DNA of 64,000 nucleotides from positions 4,092,001-4,156,000 of the forward strand of contig NZ_VFNU01000001.1 in NCBI RefSeq assembly GCF_006715725.1. The letters run 5' to 3'. Origin of the DNA: Nocardioides sp. SLBN-35 (GTDB lineage: Bacteria; Actinomycetota; Actinomycetes; Propionibacteriales; Nocardioidaceae). Below the pieces are notes generated by a model, which worked only from the letters and a program-made list of their open reading frames with translations, did no database searches and was not told the origin of the DNA. A program made the position numbers and the translations under genes. Positions 47,415 to 55,841 of the stretch are shown piece by piece (position 1 is the first letter of the stretch; every line of letters begins with the position of its first letter).

Positions 47415-49067
47415 ATGTCCGACGTCGAGTCTCTCGACCCTCCGGAGACGACCTCTTCCGCAGCCGTCGAGAGCAAGCACCGGTCCCACCCCGGGCTCGC
47501 GCTCGTGCTGATCCTCACAGCGCAGCTGATGGTGGTGCTCGACTCCACCATCGCCAACATCGCCCTGCCCTACATCGGCGGCGACCTCTCCATCTCCCAG
47601 GCCAACCTGACCTGGATCGTGACCGGCTACGCACTCGCCTTCGGCGGGCTGCTGCTCCTCGGCGGACGCCTCGGTGACCTCTACGGGCGTCGCCGGCTGT
47701 TCATGACCGGCCTCACGGTGTTCTCGATCGCCTCCCTGCTCGGTGGTCTCGCGGCCAACGAGGCCATGCTCCTCGCGTCGCGCGCACTGCAGGGCGTCGG
47801 TGCCGCGATGGCCGCACCGGCCGCACTGGCTCTGATCACCACGACCTTCGCGGCCGGACCGGCCCGCAACAAGGCGATGGCCGCCTATGCGACCATGTCC
47901 GGCGTCGGTGCGGCGATCGGCCTGATCCTCGGCGGCTGGCTGACCGGCCTCGACTCCTTCCTCGGACTCGACGTCGAGGGCTGGCGGATGACCTTCCTGA
48001 TCAACGTCCCGATCGGCCTGGTCGCGGCGTTCCTCGCTCCGCGCGTCCTGGCGGAGTCGGAGTCGCACCCGGGTGAGATGGACGTCCCCGGCGCCATCAC
48101 CGGCACCCTCGGCCTGCTCGGCATCGTCTTCGGCCTCTCGCGTGCCGGCGAGGAGGCCTACGGCTGGGACCACGTCCAGACGATCACGTCCCTGGTCGCC
48201 GGTGTCGCCCTCCTGGTCGCGTTCGCGGTCATCGAGTCGCGGGTCAAGCACCCGCTGCTTCCGGTGCGCATCTTCGCCAGCCGGACCCGCGCCACGAGCT
48301 TCGTGGCGATGATGATCGCCCCGGCCGCGATGTTCGCGATGTTCTACTTCCTGAGCCTGTTCATCCAGCAGATCATGGGCTTCAGCCCGCTCGAGGCCGG
48401 CTTCGCGTTCCTGCCGTTCTCCTTCGGCATCGTGGTCGGCGCCGGCCTGGCGTCCAACCTCGTCGCCCGGGTCGACGCACGCTTCCTCGCCGGCACCGGC
48501 ACCCTGCTCGCCGCGACCGCGCTGTTCATGTTCTCCCGCATCCCGATCGACGAGTCCCCGAAGTCCGTGCTCACCGCCCTGACCGACGGCGGTGCCGACA
48601 TCAACTACTGGACGCACGTCTTCCCGTTCATCGTCCTGATGGCGGTCGGCATGGGCATGGTGTTCGTGCCGATGACCCTCACCGCGGTGCACCACGTCCG
48701 CGCCGAGGACTCCGGCATCGGCTCCGGCGTCCTCAACACGATGCAGCAGGTCGGCGGCGCCCTCGGCCTGGCGACGCTGAGCACGGTCGCGCTGCACTTC
48801 ACCAACAACCAGGCCAGCGCGGTCGCCAAGCCGATGGCGGAGGCGATCGTGGCCGGTGGGGGCGACCCCAACGCGGTGGTTCCCGGCACCGACTTGACCT
48901 TCCTCGAGTCCGCCATCTTCGGCTCGAGCTTCCCGGAGGGCGCCACGCACGCCTTCCTGGTCGCCTCGATGCTGATGCTCGCGGCGTCCGCGGTGATCTG
49001 GGCGTTCCTCAACGTCAAGCACACCGAGCTGGCGACCGACGCGCCCGAGGGCGTCCACGTCGGCTGA
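47415..49067 (+). CDS. MFS drug exporter, DHA2/EmrB-QacA type (14 TM)
   Basis: 550 residues, 14 hydrophobic helices. Diagnostic motifs: VVLDSTIANIALPYIGGDL (helix 1), GRLGDLYGRRRLF (motif A, loop 2-3) and the helix-5 motif region around MSGVGAAIGLILGGWLTG. AAGGAAA lies upstream of the ATG, 42 nt after tetR. Proton-driven export of cationic or hydrophobic drugs is the family function. Followed by paired palindromes. Confidence 0.94.
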   Translation: MSDVESLDPPETTSSAAVESKHRSHPGLALVLILTAQLMVVLDSTIANIALPYIGGDLSISQANLTWIVTGYALAFGGLLLLGGRLGDLYGRRRLFMTGLTVFSIASLLGGLAANEAMLLASRALQGVGAAMAAPAALALITTTFAAGPARNKAMAAYATMSGVGAAIGLILGGWLTGLDSFLGLDVEGWRMTFLINVPIGLVAAFLAPRVLAESESHPGEMDVPGAITGTLGLLGIVFGLSRAGEEAYGWDHVQTITSLVAGVALLVAFAVIESRVKHPLLPVRIFASRTRATSFVAMMIAPAAMFAMFYFLSLFIQQIMGFSPLEAGFAFLPFSFGIVVGAGLASNLVARVDARFLAGTGTLLAATALFMFSRIPIDESPKSVLTALTDGGADINYWTHVFPFIVLMAVGMGMVFVPMTLTAVHHVRAEDSGIGSGVLNTMQQVGGALGLATLSTVALHFTNNQASAVAKPMAEAIVAGGGDPNAVVPGTDLTFLESAIFGSSFPEGATHAFLVASMLMLAASAVIWAFLNVKHTELATDAPEGVHVG

Positions 49068-49080
49068 TCCCGACGCTCCT

Positions 49081-49168
49081 ACTCCCCCTAACCGTTCGAT
49101 CGAACGGTTAGGGGGAGTTTCGGAGCGACAAATCCCCCTATCCGTTCGATCGAACGGTTAGGGGGATT
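49081..49168. terminator. Second pair of GATC-centred palindromes
   Basis: Two 38-bp palindromes (49081-49118 exact; 49131-49168 with one mismatch) with the same core CCGTTCGATCGAACGG as the pair at 30585-30661 and arms rich in CCCCCTA/TAGGGGG. They lie between convergent genes ending at 49067 and 49181. Confidence 0.85.
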
Positions 49169-49180
49169 GTCGTCACAGGC

Positions 49181-50248
49181 TCAGGACGCGGGTACCCCGG
49201 CGGCGAACTCCTTGGTCGTCGTCAGCGTGAAGGCGGCGAACCCGTCGGCCAGCGCCAGGTAGTCCTGCCCCACCCGGCCGTCGCGGGTACGCTGCCCGAT
49301 CGGCCCGTCCACGCTCGGCGCCCGGACCGTCACCAGCGCGACCGCGTCCGCCGTGTGCCGGATCGCGATGGCCACGCCCTGCTGCCAGCCGCGCACGACG
49401 TCCCGCTTCGTCACGCAGTGCCACTCCGGGCCGCAGGTCGGGACCGACGGGCTGTCCTTCGGTACCAGCACCACGCTCGTGGTGTGGTCCCTGGCGACCA
49501 GCTCGATGCCGACCCCGCCGTCACCGTACGCCGTCGTGTCGACCGGACGCCGCTGCGGAACGTCACGGACCCCCTCCTCGACCATCCACTGCGCGACGAC
49601 CTCGGGCGTGGTCGGGACCGGGTCGCCGAGGGTGTCGTCCTTCGGCCACTTCGGCAGGTCGGCGTCGACCATCGCCCGGGTGGTGGTCGCGGAGAACCGG
49701 TCGTCGGTCAGCAGCCGGACCAGGTCGCCCTCGACGCTGAGGGGCAGGTCCTGCTCGCGCGGGTCGCCGGTGAGCTGCTCGCCGGCGTAGGTGACGCTGC
49801 GCTCCTCGCCGGCAGCCGTGCGGAAGGTGAGTGTGAGGATCCCGGGGTCCTCCTCGGGCTCCTCCTCCTGCCAGGACAGGTGGAAGCGGCCGCCGTGACC
49901 GTCCCAGTCGGCGCAGTCGTAGTACTCGCTGCACTCCTCGAGATCGCGGGTCCCGGCCGCGTCGACACCGACGTGGAGGTAGTGCGAGTCGCCCTTCTCC
50001 CCCGGCGGCCGGAACCGGATCTCGACGCCGAGCGGGTCGGGGACGTCGTAGGAGGGGTTGACGTTGAAGGACGTCGGGTGGAGGTCGAGCACGTCGACGG
50101 CCACGGCCGCGATCGCCCTCTTGGTCGCCGGGGCGGGGTCGTCGTCGGGCCCCGAGATCCAGCGGACGAGCGCGACGACCCCTGAGATCACGCCGAGCAC
50201 GACCAGCCCGGCGGCGAGGTTCTTGAGCAGGTAGCCCCGAGTGCTCAC
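49181..50248 (-). CDS. Membrane-anchored protein of unknown function
   Basis: 355 residues from a GTG with CAGGCT 6 nt upstream. One N-terminal TM helix (about 8-30), then a long extracytoplasmic region with acidic stretches (SWQEEEPEEDPGILTLTF), four Cys (EECSEYYDCADW and CGPEWHCVTK) that may form two disulfides, and repeated strands (VRLLTDDRFSATTTRAMVDADLP, SVVLVPKDSPSVP). No family recognised. It starts 5 bp before the MetE-like gene stop, so is probably downstream of that operon. Confidence 0.75.
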   Translation of the reverse strand: MSTRGYLLKNLAAGLVVLGVISGVVALVRWISGPDDDPAPATKRAIAAVAVDVLDLHPTSFNVNPSYDVPDPLGVEIRFRPPGEKGDSHYLHVGVDAAGTRDLEECSEYYDCADWDGHGGRFHLSWQEEEPEEDPGILTLTFRTAAGEERSVTYAGEQLTGDPREQDLPLSVEGDLVRLLTDDRFSATTTRAMVDADLPKWPKDDTLGDPVPTTPEVVAQWMVEEGVRDVPQRRPVDTTAYGDGGVGIELVARDHTTSVVLVPKDSPSVPTCGPEWHCVTKRDVVRGWQQGVAIAIRHTADAVALVTVRAPSVDGPIGQRTRDGRVGQDYLALADGFAAFTLTTTKEFAAGVPAS

Positions 50249-50252
50249 CCGG

Positions 50253-51284
50253 TCAGCCTGACACGGACCTCGCCACGTTCCGGGCCAGCTCGAGGGCGTG
50301 GCGAGCCTCGGCCCGGGTGCTGCCGGCGAGCCCGCAGGACGGCGAGACCGCCAGTGAGCCGCCGACCTTCTCGGGGTCGAGGCCGAGCAGGTCGAGCCAA
50401 CGCAGCACCCGCTCCACCAGCACCTTGTCGCCCGGCAGCGGGCCGGTCGCAGGCACGACGCCGAGCACGATCGTGTCGCCCGCCTCCAGCGCCTCCGCGG
50501 CCGCGTCGTGGCCGTCGGCGTCGAGCAGGTCGAGGTCGACCATCACGCCGTGGGCACCGGCGCCACGGAGCAGCCCGATCGGCACGTCCGGCGCGCAGCA
50601 GTGCACCCACGGTGTCGCGCCGGCAGCGCTCGCCGCGGTGAGTACCCAATCGAGCGCCTCGCTGGCCTCGGGCGGGTGGACGGTCCGGTGCTTGCCGAAC
50701 CCCGACGCCGTCGGTACGCCGGCCGCCAGCACCGCCGGAAGCGCCGGCTCGTCGAGCTGGAGGACCAGCTCGGTGGCCTCCGGCAGGCGGCGGCGTACGT
50801 CGGCCAGGTGGTCGGTCACCGCGACCGCGAGCGCCTGCGCGAGCTCGCGGCGAGCACCGTGGTCGGCGAGCAGCTTGTCGCCGCGGGGCCGCTCGACGGT
50901 GGCGGCAAGCGTCCACGGCCCGGTGACCTGGACCTTGAACGGCCCGGCGTGGCCCGCGGCGCGCTCCTCGAGGGTGTCGAGGTCCTGGGCGAGCAGGCTG
51001 CGGGCCCGGCGCTGGTCGAGCGGCGCGGCGCCGGAGGTGCCGGTGAGCCGCCAGCCCTCGGGCTGCAGGTCGGCGTCGAGCTCGGTGACCAGGCCCAGGG
51101 TGCGCCCGGTCATCGCGGCGCCGGCGCCGCGGCCGGGCACCTCGGGCACGAACGCCAGTCCGTGCGCATCGCCCGCGAGCTCGCCGAGCACGACGGACAG
51201 GGCCTCGTCGTAGTCGCGCTGGGTGTCGCCGGGGAAGGAGCCGACGCCGGTGCCCCTCACACCGGCACTCGCACGGGCACTCAC
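50253..51284 (-). CDS. Methionine synthase II (MetE C-terminal-domain) family protein
   Basis: 343 residues from a GTG overlapping the mnmA stop (GTGA). It corresponds to the C-terminal catalytic half of cobalamin-independent methionine synthase: GVGSFPGDTQRDYDEAL, FKVQVTGPWTLAATV, ELVLQLDEPALPAVL, zinc-ligand-like WVHCCAPDVPI (His and Cys) and SPSCGLAGST (Cys). Stand-alone proteins of this type occur in archaea and actinobacteria; methyl transfer is likely but donor and acceptor are unknown. Coupled to tRNA thiolation genes here. Confidence 0.88.
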   Translation of the reverse strand: MSARASAGVRGTGVGSFPGDTQRDYDEALSVVLGELAGDAHGLAFVPEVPGRGAGAAMTGRTLGLVTELDADLQPEGWRLTGTSGAAPLDQRRARSLLAQDLDTLEERAAGHAGPFKVQVTGPWTLAATVERPRGDKLLADHGARRELAQALAVAVTDHLADVRRRLPEATELVLQLDEPALPAVLAAGVPTASGFGKHRTVHPPEASEALDWVLTAASAAGATPWVHCCAPDVPIGLLRGAGAHGVMVDLDLLDADGHDAAAEALEAGDTIVLGVVPATGPLPGDKVLVERVLRWLDLLGLDPEKVGGSLAVSPSCGLAGSTRAEARHALELARNVARSVSG

Positions 51285-52396
51285 ACCGTCACCCGCCGGG
51301 TGGCGGTGATGGTGGCGGACCCGACGACCCGGGTGCCGTCGTACACGACCACGGCCTGGCCGGGCGCGATGCCCTCGGCGTGCTCGATCAGGTCGACGCG
51401 CAGGGAATCGGCGCCGACGTGGACGACCGCCCGGTGCTCGGCGCCGTGGGCGCGCAGCTGGACGCTCACCTCGGAGCCGTCGAGGACGGTGCCGGCAGCG
51501 AGTGGGCGTCCGCACCAGCGCACCCGGTCACCCTCGACCCGGTCGACGGCGAGCCGCTCACGGGGGCCGACCGTCACGGTGCCGGAGACCGGCTCGATGT
51601 CGAGGACGTAGCGCGGCCGGCCGTCGGGCGCGGGGTGCCCCAGGCGCAGGCCCTTGCGCTGGCCGATGGTGAAGCCGTAGGTGCCGGTGTGCTCGCCGAG
51701 CACCGCGCCGGTGAGGTCGTCGACGATCTCGCCGCCCTGGTTGGGTGCACGGTCACCGAGCTTCTCGCGCAGCCAGCCGGTGTTGTCACCGTCGGCGACG
51801 AAGCAGATGTCGTGGCTGTCGGGCTTGTCTGCGACCAGCAGCCCGCGCGCGGCGGCCTCGGCGCGCACCTGCGGCTTCGGTGTGTCTCCGAGCGGGAACA
51901 GCGAGTGCCGCAGCTGCTGCTCGTCGAGCACGCCGAGCACGTAGGACTGGTCCTTGGCCCCGTCGACGGCGCGGTGCAGCTCGATCTCGCCACCCGCCGA
52001 CGCGCGGACCGAGGCGTAGTGCCCGGTCGCGACCGCGTCGAAGCCCAGCGCCAGCGCCTTGTCGAGCACCGCGGCGAACTTGATCTTCTCGTTGCAGCGC
52101 AGGCACGGGTTGGGCGTCTGCCCGGCCGCGTAGGTGTCCATGAAGTCCTCGACCACGTCGGTGTGGAAGCGGTCGGACAGGTCCCAGACGTAGAACGGGA
52201 TCCCGATCACGTCGGCCGCGCGGCGGGCGTCGTTGGCGTCCTCGATGGTGCAGCAGCCGCGGGCGCCGGTGCGGTAGGACTTCGGGTTGCGCGAGAGGGC
52301 CAGGTGGATGCCCGTCACCTCGTGCCCGGCCTCGGCGGCGCGGGCGGCGGCGACGGCGGAGTCCACTCCCCCGGACATGGCGGCGACGACCTTCAT
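51281..52396 (-). CDS. mnmA: tRNA-specific 2-thiouridylase MnmA
   Basis: 371 residues. PP-loop SGGVDS at 8-13 (ATP pyrophosphatase), first catalytic Cys in NPCLRCNEKIKF, second in DSHDICFVADGDN; specificity regions GHYAS and GQRKGLRLG are present, and a C-terminal beta domain (VVYDGTRVVGSATI). It makes the s2 group at U34 of tRNA Glu/Gln/Lys using sulfur from the cysteine desulfurase encoded directly upstream. GGAGG precedes the ATG. Confidence 0.97.
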   Translation of the reverse strand: MKVVAAMSGGVDSAVAAARAAEAGHEVTGIHLALSRNPKSYRTGARGCCTIEDANDARRAADVIGIPFYVWDLSDRFHTDVVEDFMDTYAAGQTPNPCLRCNEKIKFAAVLDKALALGFDAVATGHYASVRASAGGEIELHRAVDGAKDQSYVLGVLDEQQLRHSLFPLGDTPKPQVRAEAAARGLLVADKPDSHDICFVADGDNTGWLREKLGDRAPNQGGEIVDDLTGAVLGEHTGTYGFTIGQRKGLRLGHPAPDGRPRYVLDIEPVSGTVTVGPRERLAVDRVEGDRVRWCGRPLAAGTVLDGSEVSVQLRAHGAEHRAVVHVGADSLRVDLIEHAEGIAPGQAVVVYDGTRVVGSATITATRRVTV

Positions 52397-52416
52397 CCCG
52401 TGCTCACCTCCGGCGC

Positions 52417-53592
52417 TCAGGCGCGGGCCGCACGGGCCCGCTCGACGACGGCCCCGATCGCGCCGGCGACCGCCTCGACGTCGGAGGCGCTGCTGGTGTG
52501 GCCCAGGCTGAACCGCAGCGAGCTGCGCGCCTCGTCGCTGGTGCGCCCCATGGCGAGCAGGACGTGCGAGGGCTGGGGTACGCCGGCCGAGCAGGCCGAG
52601 CCGGTCGAGCACTCGATGCCGCGGGCGTCGAGCAGCATGAGCAGCGAGTCGCCCTCGCAGCCGGGGAAGCTGAGGTGGGCGTTGCCGGGCAGCCGGCCGA
52701 CCGGGTCGCCGTTGAGGACAGCGTCCGGCACGGCCCGTCGTACGGCGTCGACGAGGTCGTCACGCAGGCCGGTCAGCCGGGCGGCGTGCTCGCTCTGCTG
52801 CTTGACCGCGAGCTCGACCGCGGCCGCGAACCCCGCGATCGCGGGGACGTCGAGCGTGCCGCTGCGCACGTCACGCTCCTGCCCGCCGCCGTGGACCAGA
52901 GCGGCCAGCTCGACCTCGCGTCGTACGACGAGCGCACCGACGCCCTGCGGCCCGCCGACCTTGTGCCCCGACAGGGACAGCGCATCGACGCCCGAGGCGG
53001 CGAAGTCGACCGGAGTGGCGCCGACCGCCTGCACGGCGTCGGTGTGCACGGGGATGCCGTGGGGCCGGGCGACGGCGACCACCTCGCCGACCGGCTGGAG
53101 GGTGCCGACCTCGTTGTTGGCCCACATCACGGTGACCAGCGCGACCGACTCCGGCTCGCGCTCCACCGCGGCCCGCAGCGCGTCGACCTCGAGCCGGCCG
53201 TCGTGGTCGACGGGCAGCAGCTCGACGTCGGCGCCCTCGTGCTCCTCGAGCCAGGCGAGCGCGTCCAGCACCGCGTGGTGCTCGACCGCGGTCGCCAGGA
53301 TCCGGGTGCGGCGCGGGTCGGCGTCGCGGCGCGACCAGTACAGGCCCTTGACCGCGAGGTTGTCGGCCTCCGTGCCGCCGGACGTGAACACCACCTCGCC
53401 CGGCCGGCAGCCCAGGGCCTGTGCGACGGTCTCGCGTGACTCCTCGACCACCCGGCGGGCGCGGCGGCCCGAGGCGTGCAACGAGCTGGCGTTGCCGACC
53501 TCGCGCAGGTGGGCGGTCATCGCCTCCACCGCGACGTCGGTCATCGGCGTCGTCGCGGCGTGGTCGAGGTAGACCGTCCGGGAGTCGTTCAT
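52417..53592 (-). CDS. iscS: Cysteine desulfurase (IscS/NifS family)
   Basis: 391 residues. PLP-binding Lys211 in SLSGHKVGG, catalytic Cys334 in STGSACSAG, N-terminal YLDHAATTPM and EHHAVLDALAWLEEH. It removes sulfur from cysteine as persulfide. Its place 20 bp before mnmA makes it the sulfur donor for tRNA thiolation, and possibly for Fe-S clusters. GGAGG lies before the ATG at 53592. Divergent from the FAD monooxygenase. Confidence 0.95.
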   Translation of the reverse strand: MNDSRTVYLDHAATTPMTDVAVEAMTAHLREVGNASSLHASGRRARRVVEESRETVAQALGCRPGEVVFTSGGTEADNLAVKGLYWSRRDADPRRTRILATAVEHHAVLDALAWLEEHEGADVELLPVDHDGRLEVDALRAAVEREPESVALVTVMWANNEVGTLQPVGEVVAVARPHGIPVHTDAVQAVGATPVDFAASGVDALSLSGHKVGGPQGVGALVVRREVELAALVHGGGQERDVRSGTLDVPAIAGFAAAVELAVKQQSEHAARLTGLRDDLVDAVRRAVPDAVLNGDPVGRLPGNAHLSFPGCEGDSLLMLLDARGIECSTGSACSAGVPQPSHVLLAMGRTSDEARSSLRFSLGHTSSASDVEAVAGAIGAVVERARAARA

Positions 53593-53647
53593 GGCGCCTC
53601 CAAGGTTACGGCGCCCCCGGGAGCGGCGACCAACTGCCACGCGTCGC

Positions 53648-53653
53648 TACCGT
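53648..53653 (+). promoter_or_regulatory. -10 element of the FAD monooxygenase (leaderless)
   Basis: TACCGT with a 6-nt spacer GGCCAC to the GTG at 53660; no ribosome binding site. Confidence 0.5.
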
Positions 53654-53659
53654 GGCCAC

Positions 53660-54736
53660 GTGCCCGAGGAACCTGAGCTGGTGATCGCCGGGGCCGGGAT
53701 CGCCGGCCTGGCCCTCGCGGCGGGACTCACCCACGCCGGCACCCCGTGGCGCTACCGGCTGCTCGACGAGCGGCCCGCCCTCGGCAGCACCGGCGGCGCG
53801 ATCTCGCTCTGGCCGGCCGCGCTCGACGCGCTCGACCGGATCGGCGTCGGGACCGCCGTCCGCGCGGCGGGGCACCCCGTCGGGCCCGGGACGGTCCGCA
53901 CGCGCGCCGGACGGACCATCCGGTCGTTGGACCTGCCGCTGCTCGCCGTACGTCGTGGGGTGCTGGTCGAGGTCCTGCACGCCGCGACGGCTCCCGGCAG
54001 CGTCACGTTCGGGTGCGCGGTCACCGGCTACCGGCGGACCGGCAGCGGGGTGTGGGTCGAGACCTCCGGCGGACCGATCGACGCGGCCGCGCTGGTCGGC
54101 GCCGACGGCTTCCGGTCGCTGGTGGCGCGGACCCTGCAGCCCGGCCTGGGCGAGACGTACGCCGGCTTCCCGGCCTGGCGCGGCCTGACCAGCGCACCGG
54201 GGCTGACGCCCGTGCAGGTCTGGGGCGAGCGCCAGGAGCTCGGCGTGGTGCCGCTGGGCGACGACCTGGCCTACTGGTTCGCGACGGTCCGCGAGCCCGA
54301 GGGCGGCACGGCGCCCGACGAGCTCGCCCATGTCGCTCGGGCGTTCCGGGGCTGGCCGGACCCCGTGGCGCGGGTGCTGGCCGGCACGGACCCCGCGACC
54401 GTGAGCCGCAACGACGTGCTGGACCGCGGCCGGCTGCGGCACTGGACCGACGGCCCGGTCGTGGTGCTGGGCGACGCCGCCCACCCGATGCGCCCACACC
54501 TGGGACAGGGCGGTGGGCAGGCGCTGGTCGACGCTGCGCTGCTGGCGGCGCTGCTCGCCGTGCCAGGGACGCCTGCGACTGCGTTCACGGCCTTCGAGCG
54601 ACAGCGGCGCCGCCCCGCCGAGCGGGCGGTGCGGGCATCGCGCGCCGCCAGCCGGGTCGTCGACGCGCCCGCGGTCGTGCACCGCCTCTCGGCGCTGGTG
54701 CCCGACGGATGGGTGCTGCGGGCGCTCAGAGGATGA
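53660..54736 (+). CDS. FAD-dependent monooxygenase (PHBH-like)
   Basis: 358 residues. N-terminal FAD Rossmann motif GAGIAGLALAAGL at about 10-22 and the second FAD motif VVVLGDAAHPMRPHLGQGGGQALVDA near 270-295 define the class A flavoprotein monooxygenases. The central substrate domain (RGLTSAPGLTPVQVWGERQELGVVPL) has no assignable specificity. The start has TACCGT 6 nt upstream. Its 3' end overlaps proB by 11 bp in convergent orientation. Confidence 0.93.
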   Translation: MPEEPELVIAGAGIAGLALAAGLTHAGTPWRYRLLDERPALGSTGGAISLWPAALDALDRIGVGTAVRAAGHPVGPGTVRTRAGRTIRSLDLPLLAVRRGVLVEVLHAATAPGSVTFGCAVTGYRRTGSGVWVETSGGPIDAAALVGADGFRSLVARTLQPGLGETYAGFPAWRGLTSAPGLTPVQVWGERQELGVVPLGDDLAYWFATVREPEGGTAPDELAHVARAFRGWPDPVARVLAGTDPATVSRNDVLDRGRLRHWTDGPVVVLGDAAHPMRPHLGQGGGQALVDAALLAALLAVPGTPATAFTAFERQRRRPAERAVRASRAASRVVDAPAVVHRLSALVPDGWVLRALRG

Positions 54737-55841
54737 CGAGGTCGTCGCGGTGGATGACCTCGCGCTCGTACGCCGCCCCGAGCTCGCGCTTGAGATCCTT
54801 CGACGAGCGACCGAGCAGGTCGGGGACCTCGGCCGCGTCGAAGTTGACCAGGCCCCGGGCCACGACACCGCCGTCGGGGTCGAGCAGGTCGACCGGGTCG
54901 CCCGCGCTGAAGTCGCCCTGCACACCGGTGACACCGGCGGCCAGCAGGGACGCGCGCCGCTCGACCACGGCGCGCACCGCGCCGGCGTCCAGGACCAGTG
55001 CACCCTTGGCCTCGGTGGCGTGCCGTAGCCAGAGCAGCCGCGTGGGCCGGCGCTTGCCGGTGGGGTGGAACAGGGTTCCGACCGACTTGCCCGCCAGCGC
55101 CTCGCCCGCCCGGTCGGCGGAGGTGAGGACGACCGGGATCCCCGAGCCGGTCGCGATCGCGGCGGCGTCGACCTTGGTCACCATGCCGCCGGTGCCGACA
55201 CCGGCGGCGCCGACCGAGCCCACCACGACATCGGCGAGGTCGGCGTCGGTGCGCACGTCGGGGATCAACCGCGCGCCGGGGCGCGACGGAGGGCCGTCGT
55301 ACAGGCCGTCGACGTCCGAGAGCAGCACCAGCAGGTCGGCGTGGACCAGGTGCGCGACCAGCGCGGCCAGCCGGTCGTTGTCGCCGAAGCGGATCTCGGT
55401 GGTCGCGACCGTGTCGTTCTCGTTGACGATCGGGATCACGCCGAGCTCGAGCAGCTGCGCGAACGTCTGGTGCGCGTTGCGGTAGTGGGAGCGCCGGGTG
55501 ACGTCGTCGAGGGTGAGCAGCACCTGCCCGGCGATCAGGCCGTGGCGGGCGAGCTCCTCGGTGTAGCGGTGCACGAGCAGGCCCTGGCCCACGCTGGCCG
55601 CGGCCTGCTGGGCCGCGAGCCCGCGCGGCCGCTTGCGCAGGCCGAGCGGCGCGAGGCCCGCGGCGATCGCGCCCGAGGACACCAGGACGACCTCGGCGCC
55701 GCGCGCCCGGGCGGCGGCGAGGACGTCGACGAGCGCGCTCATCCGCTCGGGGGCGATGCCCCCGGCTGCGGTGGTCAGGGACGACGAGCCGACCTTGACC
55801 ACGATCCGGCGCGCCTGCGTCACCAGGGCGCGCTCACTCAC
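54726..55841 (-). CDS. proB: Glutamate 5-kinase
   Basis: 371 residues from a GTG overlapping the obgE end by 8 bp. Amino-acid kinase domain (RRIVVKVGSSSLT, VVLVSSGAIAAGL, VIPIVNENDTVATTEIRFGDNDRLAALVA, LVLLSDVDGLY, GTGGMVTKVDAA) followed by a C-terminal PUA domain (ALVLDAGAVRAVVERRASLLAAGVTGVQGDF). First step of proline synthesis. The usual partner proA is not within the window; the gene order obgE-proB is standard in actinobacteria. Confidence 0.97.
   Translation of the reverse strand: MSERALVTQARRIVVKVGSSSLTTAAGGIAPERMSALVDVLAAARARGAEVVLVSSGAIAAGLAPLGLRKRPRGLAAQQAAASVGQGLLVHRYTEELARHGLIAGQVLLTLDDVTRRSHYRNAHQTFAQLLELGVIPIVNENDTVATTEIRFGDNDRLAALVAHLVHADLLVLLSDVDGLYDGPPSRPGARLIPDVRTDADLADVVVGSVGAAGVGTGGMVTKVDAAAIATGSGIPVVLTSADRAGEALAGKSVGTLFHPTGKRRPTRLLWLRHATEAKGALVLDAGAVRAVVERRASLLAAGVTGVQGDFSAGDPVDLLDPDGGVVARGLVNFDAAEVPDLLGRSSKDLKRELGAAYEREVIHRDDLVIL

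Noticed and set aside
30585..49168. CRISPR-like array formed by the repeated palindromes.
   Set aside because: Only two copies per locus, located next to convergent gene ends, without regular spacers or cas genes.
50253..51284. Full-length cobalamin-independent methionine synthase (metE).
   Set aside because: At 343 residues it lacks the N-terminal half, so no metE symbol is given.
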